From NCBI GenBank assembly GCA_027924585.1, contig BSBM01001445.1:930001-994000 (forward strand): a stretch of DNA of 64,000 bases. Direction: 5' to 3'. The stretch is from Larix kaempferi. Taxonomy: Eukaryota; Streptophyta; Pinopsida; Pinales; Pinaceae. This document shows positions 46,909 through 58,730 of the stretch, piece after piece (the first letter of the stretch is position 1; the number at the start of each line of letters is the position of its first letter). The position numbers were made by a program, and so were the translations under genes. Under the pieces are notes generated by a model. It did not search any database. It worked only from the letters and a program-made list of their open reading frames with translations, and was not told where the DNA came from.

Positions 46909-48281
46909 TTTTATTATTGTGTACCTTTACGTTGTCCATTTTTGTATGACAATGGATTTGTTATTCATATATAATAAAATGGATTTCGTACTTTATTGCA
47001 TTGTCCAAAGTTGTAAATTGTTGCATTGTTGATTAAATTTTATATGGATGATTTACATTGTAACAAATAATAAAGTGTAATCCGTTGGATAATGCATTAA
47101 TGCAATCATTATCTGCAAAGATAATAATTAAAATATATAAATAATTATTATTTTAAAAATAAATTTTATTTTGAGGTCATTAAATGAAATTTTGTAAAAA
47201 ATAATTAATTAAAATATATATTACATATTGGTGCATAATATTCTTTTGAAGTTGCTATACATTGTGTGTCATAAAAATATGATAACTAGTGCATTTTATT
47301 AATTATGTGCATAGATGAGTTGTGATGATGTATACGCACTAGTGCTTATTAATTTAAATTATGTAATACCCCCTTTTGACCCTTGGAATGTATTGCCTTG
47401 ATATGTAAATGTTGTAAATGTGTGATGTATGATTCCTAGTGATGATTTCAAGGCCAAGGCCCCACTAGTGAATGTCTAGATCATAAATGAGAGTATTTTA
47501 TATATTTTGGACATGTGCTAGTAAGCCATGGACAAATGTAAAGACAATGTAAATATTTATAATGCAAATAAAATTCTAAGAGTTGACTATGGAAGCAACT
47601 TAACGAGGAGCTATGTTATCCACTAGGGAGAGGAGAGGGGTGTGTGAGATTAAATCCTTTAGTTCAAAATGTCAAATTGAGAATGCATGTGCCATAAATG
47701 GTAAGCAACAACCCATGTTGAATTCCCTACTGATCTTTAATTCTGGTGTAAGAAGATTGTTGAGAAATCAGCTCATGAATTCAATAGAGCATGGGATGAA
47801 CACAAAAATTCATATGGTTGAGTAAGGCCTTAGTTTTTAGTACCCATAAGTCAATTTCATTCATGGGAGTTCATTTCCCTTCATCCCCATTCCATGGATG
47901 GGCAATAGAACTCAGAATTTTCAATAAGTTATTCCTTCCGAATAGTGAAGAAAACATAAATCGTAACCAAAGGAAAAGCCACATTTTAGAGTGTCAAAAA
48001 TGCCCAAAAATTTAGGTGGGTTGTGAAAACCAGTGGGGTATCTATAGATATCAACCCTAGGAGGGGATTTGAAGGTGTCAAAATCCCAAGAATTTGTGGG
48101 AAAACCTAGATTTGGGAGCTTGGAAATTGAATTTCGTGGCTGAAATTAGTGTGACTAGAAATAAATAAATAAAAATCAAGAGAAAATTGAATTCAGAGAG
48201 AGACCAAAAGTTTGAAATTCTTGATAAACCATTGAAGGAAAGAAATATCTTATGGTTTACCATCTTGGACCTTTCTATGCC
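46909..48281. other. AT-rich intergenic DNA, possible LTR start at 47364
   Basis: No supported gene. At 47364 the plus strand reads TGTAATACCCCCTTTTG, a common LTR-start style, but no partner copy is present. Short frames at 47613-48015 and 48078-48434 have no motifs. Confidence 0.3.
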
Positions 48282-48999
48282 TGTTGCTTGGGATTTCTCC
48301 CAAGCTAGTGCTAAAGAGCACCTGCTAACTTGTAGCAGTAGTCTCAATGTAAAAATAAAAACTAATGTAAATAACAGTAAATCTGATCTAACATGTGCAA
48401 AGAAATAAAAACTAGATTTAAGAACAATAAACAATGAGATCTATGAGAGAAACAAGAAATAAAAAAATTGATCTTTTGTATTACCTCAAATGGTGAGGAT
48501 GGTGAGTTTGAGCAGCTCCAAGGTTGAGATGCTCCAATAGTCCAATGGTCTCTTCTTCTCCAATGCTCTAATGGGGATCTTCAAACTCAAAAGTGAGGCT
48601 AGGGCTCTCAAGAGTGAATTTGGAAGCATAAGGATAGGATGAATGTGGATTCATAGTGAGGAACCCCTATCACCTTTTTATAGTTTCTTGGTTATGGGGA
48701 ATACCATTATGGTTTAAGGAAACCAATGGTATTGACCAACATGGTTTAAGTCTCTTCTTCCCTCTTTTTCCTTTTTTGAATATTTTTTTAATATTATTCC
48801 CTTTTAATTGTTTTTTGGGAATTTTGGACCCTTTTTGAGGGTTTTTTGAGGAAAAATACATATTTTGAGGGGAAAAAGGTGTATTATGGTCCTTTCGGTG
48901 ACCTTTTGAAGGTTTTAGAGGCTCAAATGGTTGAAAACATGGATAAATGGGTCATGTGAATAAGGGAATGAGATGGTGAGCACTTTTTGGGTGTTAACA
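48282..48999 (-). repeat. LTR of the truncated element
   Basis: The minus strand starts TGTTAACACCCAAAAAGTGC at 48999 and ends CAAGCAACA at 48282. The TATA region CTATAAAAAGG lies at 48673-48683 (minus). The tract TCAGGGGGCAAT (about 49001-49012, minus) precedes it as polypurine tract. Confidence 0.85.
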
Positions 49000-50809
49000 A
49001 ATTGCCCCCTGATGTGTGAGGGCAGGAGCTCATCGTATGGCCGATAGACATCATAGTACTTTTGTCTTTTGCATGGGGCTTGGAGAAGAGAAGAGACCGA
49101 TTGGAGATTGGAACAACGGTCCCTTTGGAAGCTGTAAAAACTAAAAAAATACATGGCCTCAAAAAATAATGAGGAATAATCTTTGATAATGGATGAGGTG
49201 GGCATACCCATGCTAGTATCAAGACATATACATAACAATTAGGCCCAAGAAGGGGGACCTGAATAATACATAAAAATCTACTGGTACATCATGATGGTCC
49301 AGAGGGGACACAATGCTGAGACATACTCATGGTCATACCATGACTGATATGAAGGACTGATACACTGGAAAAGAGCAACAACCATTCTGAATAAGGTGTC
49401 GCAAGGGTTGATGAGCTTCTGAACCTGAAGGTGTCCAACATATGTAGGGATTCAATGACTGTGAGTCAATTTATGAGGAGTATATGTAACTGTATACTCG
49501 AGGGAGTATAAAACTGGGGTACATCTGAAAAAATGTCTCCAAGCACAACCCAGATATCCATAGGAATATGTAACTGGTTGTTTCCTCAATTAGACTCTCA
49601 AATGTGGTAGAGGCAGGTGATATCCGGGGTCTTCAACAAATAACTGAAAGGACCAATACCCTGTACGAGTCTCAATGATGCAATCAAGGTGTTGAAGTCG
49701 AGCATGTGAGAAACAATCATTTGGAGAGGCACTAAGGACTCCTTTCAAAATGATCCGTAGGCACTCATCACTAATGGTGATGAGTCCAAGGCACAGGGAC
49801 CTTTGGGTCTATCGTCTGGAATAGATTTGGTTGGCATCGACAGAGGGAGACCAAAAATACCAAGGCAATGATTTTTCCTTGATAGGAGTGCGAGGTGTAC
49901 AACTGAAGTGTGATAGTACTGATGGTAGGTCTAACATACTGTGGGGATGGGGAATAACTGGGGTCATAGAGTGGGTGGACTCAAACTTCCTTTGTTCAGA
50001 GCATGATGACATGGTTGACCTAGCAGCATAGGAGACTGACTTTTAGGTGTGAGGATCATAGCTTAAAGGATTAGGGGTATGTATTGTAGACTGGAGTGAC
50101 TCTGGGGGACAAGCTGATGGATTCTATTGGGAGACTCTTAGGGTGACATACTACAGAATACTCTGAACAAAGGCGACCATAATGGGGAAGCTGCCATATG
50201 AGTAGACATGATTTGTTGTGGTGCCGAAAAGCATCGTTGGGTCCTTCTTCGTGGTTTTAATGAGTTCCAAGAAGGGATGAAAGTGTGCTCTGAAATGGTA
50301 CTGTCTTGTGGATTTATGTGAGCCCAGGATTGTTCATGCTTGTGAGTGCTTTCATTTTAAAGGAGTTCGAAAACGATAAGAAGACTCTGAATTGGTGGAG
50401 GAGTACCGCCCTGTGGATTTGTACGAGCCCAAGACGGTGATTACTTGTGGTTGCTTTCAATTTTAGATAGTCTGAAAGCTGTAAGTAGACTCCATTGGTG
50501 TTATTTTTCGTATGTTAGTCTCCAAGGCCCGAAAAAGCATAAAATGATGCAAATGGAGAACTCTTCTAGCCAATGTGACTAGAGTATTCATTTTTCGTAA
50601 TTAGTCTACAAGGTCCGAAAAAGGGGTAAACTTATACCAGGTATATTCCCTTTCAGATAATTTTAGCTAGCATGAAGGGAAGCAAGATTTCTCGACGATA
50701 TTTTCATTGTTTTAGGAGTTAGAAAAGAGCTTAACAAAAACTCCCTAAGTGCATTTTTTGTAAAAGAGTTGTTCGGCCCGAAAAAGGGGTAAAATTATAC
50801 CAAACAAGA

Positions 50810-51110
50810 AGATATTGGTGAGAGCAAGAAGTGATCTAAAGCATCGTCACGAGCGCGGAAAAATGAATCCAGCGATATGAAAGATGTTTAAAAATGGGTA
50901 ATGGCCGATGTGGCATGCAAATTGAGGCGACGAGTGTGTGTGAAAAAATGTCCAAAAAACTCTGGTGGTGAGAGCGAGAAATGATCTCAAGCATCATCAC
51001 GAGCGTGGAAAATTGAATCCGGCGATATAAAACTCGTCAAAAATAGACAACGATTGATGTGGCACACAAAACAAGGTAATGAGGGGCATGGAAAAAACGC
51101 TCGAAACGGG
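50810..51110 (-). repeat. Tandem 130-155-bp units in the truncated element
   Basis: Two to three units, each with GAGCG(A/C)GAA(A/G)TGATCT, AAGCATC(G/A)TCACGAGCG, a GAATCC(A/G)GCGATAT phrase and a GATGTGGCA(C/T) phrase. The same units, inverted, are at 58232-58730. Confidence 0.75.
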
Positions 51111-51235
51111 GCCTGGAGGAATCGAGAAAAGGAGTTGACTATCGTGAAGTTCTCACCGTGTTGATTCCAATGGTACCAACGGTTTGAAAAACAGGCATCC
51201 TATGATGTTGAAATGGTTGACTGAAAATTTATCAA

Positions 51236-51252
51236 ATTTCTATAAATAGCAA
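51236..51252 (+). promoter_or_regulatory. TATA box upstream of the PMD pseudogene
   Basis: TTCTATAAATAGC lies about 550 bases upstream of the recognisable PMD reading frame, in single-copy-looking DNA just past the truncated element. The position suits a gene promoter; there is no further evidence. Confidence 0.35.
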
Positions 51253-51479
51253 GTGGACCCAATGTGACATGTGTCATTTTCACGGTTTATTTTTACAGAG
51301 TAATTTGATTTAGTCAGAGCTCTTTCTTCATTTGTGGGAGATTCGACTATCAATTTTTGATTCCGTGAGTTTTAGTTAAGCCCATTCGTCTTAGCCTTTT
51401 AATTTGTTTTCTTTTGGGGGGTCTCGGGGTCTCAGAGGTGGCGAATATTCCACGTTGGCTTGCCAATGCGGGATATCGT

Positions 51480-51750
51480 GGGTTTTGATTCTTTTTCGCA
51501 TGATGCACATCGCGGAAGTGGGCCTCTCAACTGCGATGTGCATCGCGGCTGTGGGTGCATATAGCTGCGATGTGCATCATGGATGTGGATGCTCTGAGCC
51601 GTGATGTGCATCGAGGCTGTGGGTACTTATAGCTGAGATGTGCATCGCAGATGAGGGTGCTTACAACCACAATGTGCATCGCGGCTGTGGGTGCTTAGAG
51701 CCGCGATGTGCATCGTGGTTGTGGGTGGTTATAGCCGCCATGTGGATCGC
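51480..51750 (+). repeat. GC-rich degenerate tandem repeats (GCATCGCGGCTGTGGGTGC)
   Basis: Eight or so units of about 31-34 bases with the core GATGTGCATCGCGGCTGTGG and TGCTTA(T/G)AG(C/A)C, several showing CG-to-TG or CA change (CATCGTGG, CATCATGG). They lie between the putative promoter and the PMD frame. The CATCGCGGC core also recurs at 53090-53250 inside the neighbouring retroelement. Confidence 0.75.
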
Positions 51751-51794
51751 TGGCTTTGGAAAAAAAATTATTTGTATTTTTCTAAAAAATTTCA

Positions 51795-52094
51795 TGTTTG
51801 GTTTGGCATGATGCTTAGGCGGTCGCAAGCATCATGGAGGGAGAGAGAGATTGATGAGGAGTTTATGGAGACTATTCGGGTGGGTCCACATGTGCGGGTG
51901 ACGTTAGCTTTGGGTGGACTACTGAAGTTCGCACAGATTCCTCTCATGCACTCGGTTAGGGACTTGTTGAACAAGTTGATTGACTTCTGGGACCCATAGG
52001 AGCTAGCTTTTATGGTGCAAGGTGAGTGACTGCATCTCACCTTGAATGAGGACACCCAGCTTGCCCCGTTTGGGTGAGATAGAGGACACCCAGC
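51795..52094 (+). pseudogene. Plant-mobile-domain (PMD)-like gene, 5' part, disrupted
   Basis: PMD proteins are nuclear plant proteins, some carried by transposons, others acting in silencing. This relic reads LGGLLKFAQIPLMHSVRDLL, NKLIDFWDP, a TAG, ELAFMVQGE, a TGA, LHLTLNED, then a shifted frame LPRLGEIEDTQ. The last block corresponds to the LTGLP-R-GE region of the domain. The insertion at 52095 falls directly after it, and the frame resumes at 61229 (PRISAGMDIEDILEIFCV). The two stops fit CAG>TAG and CGA>TGA. The family call is from remembered motif order, without an alignment. Confidence 0.6.
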
Positions 52095-52788
52095 TGTTAA
52101 CACCCAAAAAGTGCTCACTAGCTCATTTCCTTATTCACATGACCCATTTGTCCACTTTTCCACCATTTGAGCCTCTAAAGCCATCAAAAGGTCACCAAAA
52201 GACCATAATACACCCCCCTTTTCCCCTCAAAATGAATATTTTTCCTCAAAAAGCATAAAAAACCCTCAAAAAAAGTCTAGAATTCCCAAAATTATCAAAA
52301 AGGGAATAAAAATATTCAAAATATTCAAAAAAGGAAAAAGGAGGGAAAAGGTACCTAAACCATGTTGGTCAATACCATTGGTTTCCTCAAAACCATAATG
52401 GTATTCCCCACTACCAAAAACTATAAAAAGGTTGTAGGGGCTCCTCACTTTCCATCCATCCATCATCCTATCCTCACGCTGTCAAAATCTCTCATGAGAC
52501 TTTTGGCCATTTTCAGCATCTTGGAGAAGAGACCTTTGGAGCTTGGAGCTACTCACCTTGGGAGTTGCTCAACACAAATCCTCACCATTTGAGGTATCTT
52601 AATACAAAATACTTATTCTTTTATTTCTTGTTCTTGAATCATTTTTAAAAAATTTATTTGTTATATGCACATGCTAGTTTAGATTTAGATTTAATTTATA
52701 ATTGTTTTTGCTTTCAATATTGAAACTGCTATCACATTGTTGATAGGTGCCCATTGCACAAAGCTTGGTTGCAAAACCAAGCCAACAA
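52095..52788 (+). repeat. 5' LTR
   Basis: TGTTAACACCC...AAGCCAACA. The promoter-like CTATAAAAAG is at 52421-52430, followed by a C-rich start region (GGGGCTCCTCAC). The downstream ends of the four family LTRs differ by small indels in A-rich tracts. Confidence 0.93.
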
Positions 52789-52789
52789 T

Positions 52790-52810
52790 TTTTGGCGACT
52801 CCGCTGGCTT
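52790..52810 (+). other. Primer binding site
   Basis: TTTTGGCGACTCCGCTGG follows the 5' LTR within a few bases. This motif is common in plant Tat/Ogre-type Ty3 elements (non-Met tRNA primer). Confidence 0.75.
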
Positions 52811-54527
52811 CGAATTCTTAGATCTCAGTTTTTTGCTTTAGATCTTAGTTTTTGTTAGTTTTAATCATTTTTATTCATAGATCTGCCATCCTAGACTGCA
52901 GATCCATTGTTGATCTAGATCTTGGCCCTTTCTATGGCCATTAACAGCCTGAAACTCCCATTTTTGGGTTTGTTTTTTGGCGTCTTTTTTTCGGCTTTCG
53001 CCTCGCGGCTTTTTTCCCGACAATAATGCGGCTCATCGTGACCTCGCGACTTTTTTCCACGTGGCGCGCCGCGGCTTCGCGGCCATTTTACGCGCTGCAC
53101 ATCGCGGCTTCGCGGCCATTTTACGCGCTGCACATCGTGGCTTCACGGCCATTTTTCGCGCTACACATCGCTACTGCGCGGCCAAAACCCGCGCTGCATA
53201 TCGTGACCGAAACCTGCACGGCCGAAACCCGCACTGCACATCGCGGCTGTTTTCCCAAAACCCGCGATGCAATTTTTTTGAATTCAGACAATTTTTTGAA
53301 AATTGTTTTTGCTGTATTTTCTGCCCATTTAGCATATTTTACAGCATTAATTTTTCTGCATTTTTATAGCCATATTAAATCCTTTACTATTTATATATGC
53401 TCCATTCAAAGTCTTTTTAAAAAATTTCAGTAATTAAAAGAAAGATTTTCAACATTTTATTTAGATCAAGGTTTTACTGTTTATTTCCTCAATACTTTGT
53501 CCAAGCAATTTTTAAGAGATCCATTTATTTCTTGAAATATTTATGTTATTTGCTTTCCTTCAAATTATTTCAAAGATCCATTATCTTTGAATAGTTTTTT
53601 CAAGCATTTACATTTCAAAAATGCCTTTATTTTTTGCAAAACTGGAAGCGTCTTTTCTTTCATTTGTAATCAATCGCCCAAGCGAGGCAAATCAATTTCA
53701 GTTTAAATACCACACTTGCACCCACTCTACCACATAGTGTAAACTGAGCCTTGAAATTTACCTTAAACTCAACAAACTTTTAACCCCACTTGGGGAGCAC
53801 TTAAAAGAATCTTATAGTTAGGTAGAATTGAGAGGATAGGTGTACCAATAACACCTCTCAATTATTTACATTTGAGACATAGTGGTTCTCTTTAGGGTCC
53901 AAAAATCCCTTATAATTTTGACATGGTTATCAACCAATTTATCGGGAAGGCCTCTCCCTTAGGAGGGTTGAAGTAGCCAGACTGGTTCCGAAAGTCTGAG
54001 TGGAATACCGCAATCCATTCAGTAACCGAAGGATACCTTTCGAAGTTCTCGGTGTACACCCAAGAGGGTGTACAATGGAAATAGAACCAAACTGCAGATT
54101 CACCCAACCGAACATGTCATGAACGAGGTATCCTAGTTGCCACTCTTTAGGATTGTCTACCCAGTGTCCCTCCCGGTAGGGGGATATCTAGCCGTTGATT
54201 CAACACTCTATATTGTCTGAATTGGATTTCATCACCTTGCAGAGAATATCATTTGTTGACTCACAATACTTCTAGTTAGGTGTTTGCATGATACAATACC
54301 CACCTTTGGTCTAGTAACACCACTTTTTTCTAGGAACTGTTTGACTTTTGGTATTCTGACCAATTTTGTTGCATCCCTCCACTTATTATAGCACAACTGC
54401 TATAATAAGTGCTTTTTGAGGTTGGTTGTTGGCCTGGGAGCCTTTATTTTTTCACTCCCCTCTTGCACTCATTTTTGCATTAGGGTTTTGAGTTTTTTAC
54501 ATCACCACCTTACACTGAAATTTTTAA
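52811..54527 (+). other. 5' leader of the gag-only element
   Basis: About 1.7 kb between the primer site and gag with no supported gene. A GC-rich repeat block (see 53035-53270) is followed by AT-rich DNA and a GAAT/CTTT-rich stretch. At 53700-54520 many short phrases around TATAGTTAGG and CTCTTTAGG recur without clear period. The minus frame 53910-54107 is a chance frame. Confidence 0.4.
53035..53270 (+). repeat. GC-rich tandem repeats in the element leader
   Basis: About five units of about 36 bases with GCGCTGCACATCGCGGCTTCGCGGCCATTTTAC-like content, drifting to the right. Two frames (52977-53369 and 53026-53433) run through the array because the unit length is a multiple of three; they are not credible proteins. 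Confidence 0.75.
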
Positions 54528-57500
54528 ATATTTCTCACCATTGAAAATTTAAGACGATCTCGTCGTCTTCAGGGTCAACCCCCTCAGTTCGGTACACTTG
54601 GATCTACACGTCATAGACGTAGAGCCTTATCCCTTGACTCGACACGTCATCGGCCAAACACACAGTCATCCGATTCTGACACGCCTCACTTCACATCTGA
54701 TTCTGAGGTTGAATCCGAAAACCCTACTGAAATATCACCAACCAACCCCATGGCTGGATCACCATACGATCCCCTTTTCACCAGTACTATTGGAGATACA
54801 TCGACAAACCCTACTACTACTGTGCCACCCATGGTAACAACAAACCCATTAGGCATGCCTAATATAGTGTCCATTCCCCCTTTAGGTATGCCCAACACAG
54901 GGCCACCACCTGTTATGGGTATGCCCAACATAGGGGTCACACCCCTTCTCATTACCACAACCCAAATCCCAGGAATTCCTGGCACTATTCCTAACCCCTT
55001 TGCAACCCATGTTGCACTTGGGAGCGCTGGCCTTTCCCACACCACATCGGTTGGAGCACACATACCTTCCATACCTAGCATACCCTTAGGGGCCATTGGA
55101 CCACTACATAATGCTACCATTAATAGTTATGTCCCAGCCACTACATCACACCCCTCGGCCAGTCTACCATTTCTAGCAAGTTTGAATTTGCCAGACTTGG
55201 CAAGACTAACTAATGATCCTATTAGACATGACCCCACTTGGCCCCCCATGCCCACAAAGATTCCCTCGGGCATCCCGAAGTTTGAAGGAAAACCTAGGGA
55301 AGATCCCCATAACCACATAATGTCATTTCACCTATGGTATTCATCTAACTCCATAGTGGATGACTCCATTAGACTAAGACTGTTGCAACGAACGTTCACT
55401 GGTTCTGCATCCAAGTGGTACATTGAACAACCACATGGGGCCCACCATACATTTACGTCCCTCACCTCCACTTTCCTTCAGTTTCTTCAGCTACCTCTAC
55501 GCTATGATGCAGGAGTTGAAATAGTGTTCTCTTGTAGACAAAACACAGCTACCCACATCACCGACCATATCCATGAGTGGCGCAAGTGTCGTAGCCTCTG
55601 CAAGATAAAACTGGACGACCGTATATTTTTGGATTGGTTTCTCAAATCACTCCTACCCCTCATAGCCAAGGATGTAGCTTCTGAACGACCCCAGTCGGAA
55701 GAAGAAGCCATTCTAAAAGCCCAGTAGTTTGATCTGATCTACACCCAGTGTGGTTACCTGTATACTATTTTAACTGATGCTCCCCGTGGTGATTCCTCCC
55801 ATACTGACATGTCGGGGGCATCCCACGCCACCGACGGCATCATTGGACAAGTTGCGTCCCATAACCAACCATTTTCCATTATGCGCAATAATAACAGCCC
55901 TGATCTTTCGCGGGCCACATCTCACTCCGGAGCTACAAATTCGTATGCTCCCATGGACCACCCCCGCCACACTCATGGACTCCCATGTCCACCACAGTGT
56001 TATGGTCACGCACCTTCAACCTATCCACCTCTGGTTGCACCCCCTACGTATTACCATCAACAGGCCACACATGCTCTTGTTCACTCACAAGCCCCAACGG
56101 CTTATTTCCCACCACAGGTAGTCCTTGCTGCACCACAACCTCCAATCGCTTAGACTTATCCTCCAAACAACAACAACACTACCCCCATCAACCAAAACCC
56201 TGATCGACCACCGAAACAAGGTAAGAACCCCAATTTACGAACAGTCCACCCATGTTCCATATGCAGGGTATACGGCCATTATACGCACACTTGCCCCCAT
56301 TTGGGGAGAGCACGGCAACCTTGGTCTAATGACGCCCAATGCCAAGGGCACATGGCACAACCAACCCCACTTCCTCAACCACAACCCATGGTACTACAAA
56401 ATCCTTTTCCCACACAAGGAGTGGTGAACACTCGTCCGTTGGATCCTCCTCAAGGAACCACAGCACCACAACAGCAAATCACATATGCCGCACACACAAA
56501 CCAACCAATGGATTCATGTAGTCATCATCTCCTTATGATGTCATTGTCCGACATGAATCTCCAAATGCATCGAAACCAATACGCCCCCACTAAACCTAAA
56601 AATCTTCTCCCTATGATTGAACAACCAGTTCAGAATGCACCTACATCATTCGTCTCCACAGTTAGACCCAGATTATACTTGGAATCACCTATGACTTCCA
56701 CATTCCAATCCATCCCACCCCCTTTGAATATAACCGAGATATCTAATTTGTGCACCCTCTCGCAGAACACATAGGTACCAAACCAACAGCCCCCTTTACT
56801 CTCGCAACCACCCTCAGTGCCAACTCATGTAGGAGCCACACTAGTCATGGCTACACTTAATCTCCCAGGTTTAAAATTAGGACTACCTGTGTGGTACCTA
56901 CCTGCCCCAACCTCTCCTCTGACACCGAATGTCGTTTTACAACCGGTGCAACCCATCAATACTTCTAACCGTCCACCCCCTGGTGTAGCAAACATCCAGA
57001 ATTGACCACCTCCAATAGCGGCCACCGCATCAACATCCAATTATACTCCCCCACCACTTCGAAACACTGGGGGCAGAGGTCCACAAACCTACACCACTGG
57101 ACCCACAGTTCGCACCCCCCCAGCGACCCCCAAGTTAGCGAAGAATCCCCCAACAAACTGCATACCCCCCAAGTGCTCTTTATGCGACGACATAGGCCAT
57201 GCCACCCATCAATGTCCACAGTTACCAGCACTTCAAGAACACATGAATATGTTGAATGATGACACCAACGTTCCAGTAGTCAAACTAGAACTCCCCCCTC
57301 AACCTTGTGATAAATCATTGCACACAAACCATCCTTGTGCAATATGCGGAATATACGGCCATTATTCACATCACTGCCCCGATCTCCCAGATTACAGAGT
57401 AGCATTGTACGAGTTGAATAACGTTGACCTAGAGATATCCCCTCTTCTCATTGAGGAAATTCATCCCCCACCATCTTCCTCCTCGGAAGAAATTAACACC

Positions 57501-57782
57501 ATTTATACGATTTCCACTGGATACCCCTCTGTCCGGTCGGCCCCTTCCATTGATCCCTTTGAAACACATGTTCAACCCTTTCAAATCGACGAGGAAACCA
57601 CATGTCCACAACATGGGGGTAGGCCCAAAACCTTGCCTACTCATCATTATCATGATTCTCGTTGGAGATACTGGGGGCATCCACCCCACAAGGGGAATCC
57701 CCCATCATCATATCATCACTTCAGTATGCCACCATGGCCCACAGCCTCATGGTACACCCCCCCTCCATTTGTTGGTCAATGA
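54528..57782 (+). pseudogene. gag: Gag polyprotein with three zinc knuckles, no pol
   Basis: A single frame of about 1,080 codons with no frameshift. The start is uncertain: the frame opens at 54528, the probable native ATG near 54540 reads ATT (IENLRRSRRLQGQ), and the first ATG is at 54750. Proline-rich N-terminus with GMPN repeats (residues 30-60 of that ATG). Gag core: PKFEGKPREDPHNHIMSFHL, LLQRTFTGSASKWYIEQPHG, THITDHIHEWRKCRSLCKI, LDWFLKSLLPLIAKDVASE. CCHC knuckles at 56253 (CSICRVYGHYTHTC), 57174 (CSLCDDIGHATHQC) and 57336 (CAICGIYGHYSHHC). Stops at 55725 (TAG), 56151 (TAG), 56772 (TAG) and 57003 (TGA). No pol follows. It would build RNA-packaging particles if intact. Confidence 0.85.
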
Positions 57783-58231
57783 CCTCTTGATCCCTCTCTA
57801 AGACAACATCTGCACCGCATTGACACCTCTAATCTCGGGGACATAATAGATTACCTCAAACTTGGGATAGGGGGCATGATCAATCATTTTGACCCTACCC
57901 CATCACCTCTATCTCAACACCTCAATGAGCCCATCGTTCAAACCAACACATATGTGATCCACAATCACAAACCCCATGCACATCATTGGGGGCAGGTCAT
58001 TAACCCTACTCACTTTTTCACATTCGTGATCTCAACCATTTTTGAGGTCACGTGTCACTTGTATATTTGAGTTGATTTGATACACATAGTATTTCGCCCC
58101 CGCGGGTCATCATTTCTCCCCACCACTACATCCTTGGCTTGGTGGGGTCACCTTCATTTGTAGCCATTTTTTAACCTAGTTATTTCCTTTGACCATTCCG
58201 GAGTCCTTCTTACCTCTGTTTTTCACACCAT
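57783..58231 (+). other. Non-coding region after gag
   Basis: No RT or integrase motif in any frame. A proline/histidine-type continuation in the gag frame style is visible for a short way (DPTPSPLSQHLNEPIVQT near 57888-57940) but in another frame. Confidence 0.4.
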
Positions 58232-58730
58232 TTGCACCGCAGGATTCATATTTCCATGCCCGTGATGATGCTTGAGACGATTTCTCACTCTCACACCCAT
58301 AATTTTTGGGCATTTTTTCAAAATGCCACTTATCGCCTCGGTTTACGTGCCACATCGGTTGTCCTCCATTTTGTACGAGTCTCATATCGCTGGATTCAGT
58401 TTTTCGCGCTCGTGATGAAGCTTGAGATCATTTCTCGCTCTTACCCCATATTTTTTGGGCATTTTTCTCATGCCCCCTCGTCACCTCGGTTTGTGTGCCA
58501 CATCAGTCGTCGTCCATTTTTGACAAGTTTGATATCGTCGGATTCAATTTTCCGCGCTCGTGATGATGCTTGAGATCATTTCTCGCTCTCACCCCATAGT
58601 TTTTGGGCATTTTTTCAAAATGCCACTCATCACCTTGGTTTGCGTGCCACATTGGTCGTTGCCCCTTTTTGACAATCTTTATGTCACCAGATTCAGTATT
58701 CCGCACTCATGACGATGCTTGAGACCTTTT
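58232..58730 (+). repeat. Tandem 150-165-bp units in the element tail
   Basis: Three imperfect units, each with CGTGATGATGCTTGAGA, TTTCTCGCTCTCA, TTTTTGGGCATTTTT, GTGCCACAT(C/T) and a (T/C)GGATTCA phrase. The homologous units in the truncated copy are at 50810-51110 (inverted). The region then runs as non-coding tail to 60520. Confidence 0.8.

Larger units (their letters stand above)
48282..51110 (-). mobile_element. Truncated TGTTAACACCC-family element: 3' region plus 3' LTR
   Basis: On the minus strand this parallels the plus-strand element at about 58450-61228: tandem units of 130-155 bases, CGGGCC/GACTAATTA phrases, a ...CCCTCACACATCAGGGGGCA tract and an LTR. Homology stops near 51110, next to the PMD gene promoter, so its 5' LTR and gag are missing. 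It is inverted relative to the full-length copy. Frames such as 48915-49238 are homologous in wording to 60298-60609 but are LTR and tail sequence. Confidence 0.85.

Noticed and set aside
52977-53433. 130- and 135-residue frames
   Set aside because: Translation of a GC-rich tandem array with a 36-base unit; both frames open together and show no domain.
54686-55120. 144-residue minus-strand frame with glycine-rich repeats
   Set aside because: Antisense of the GMPN-rich gag N-terminus.
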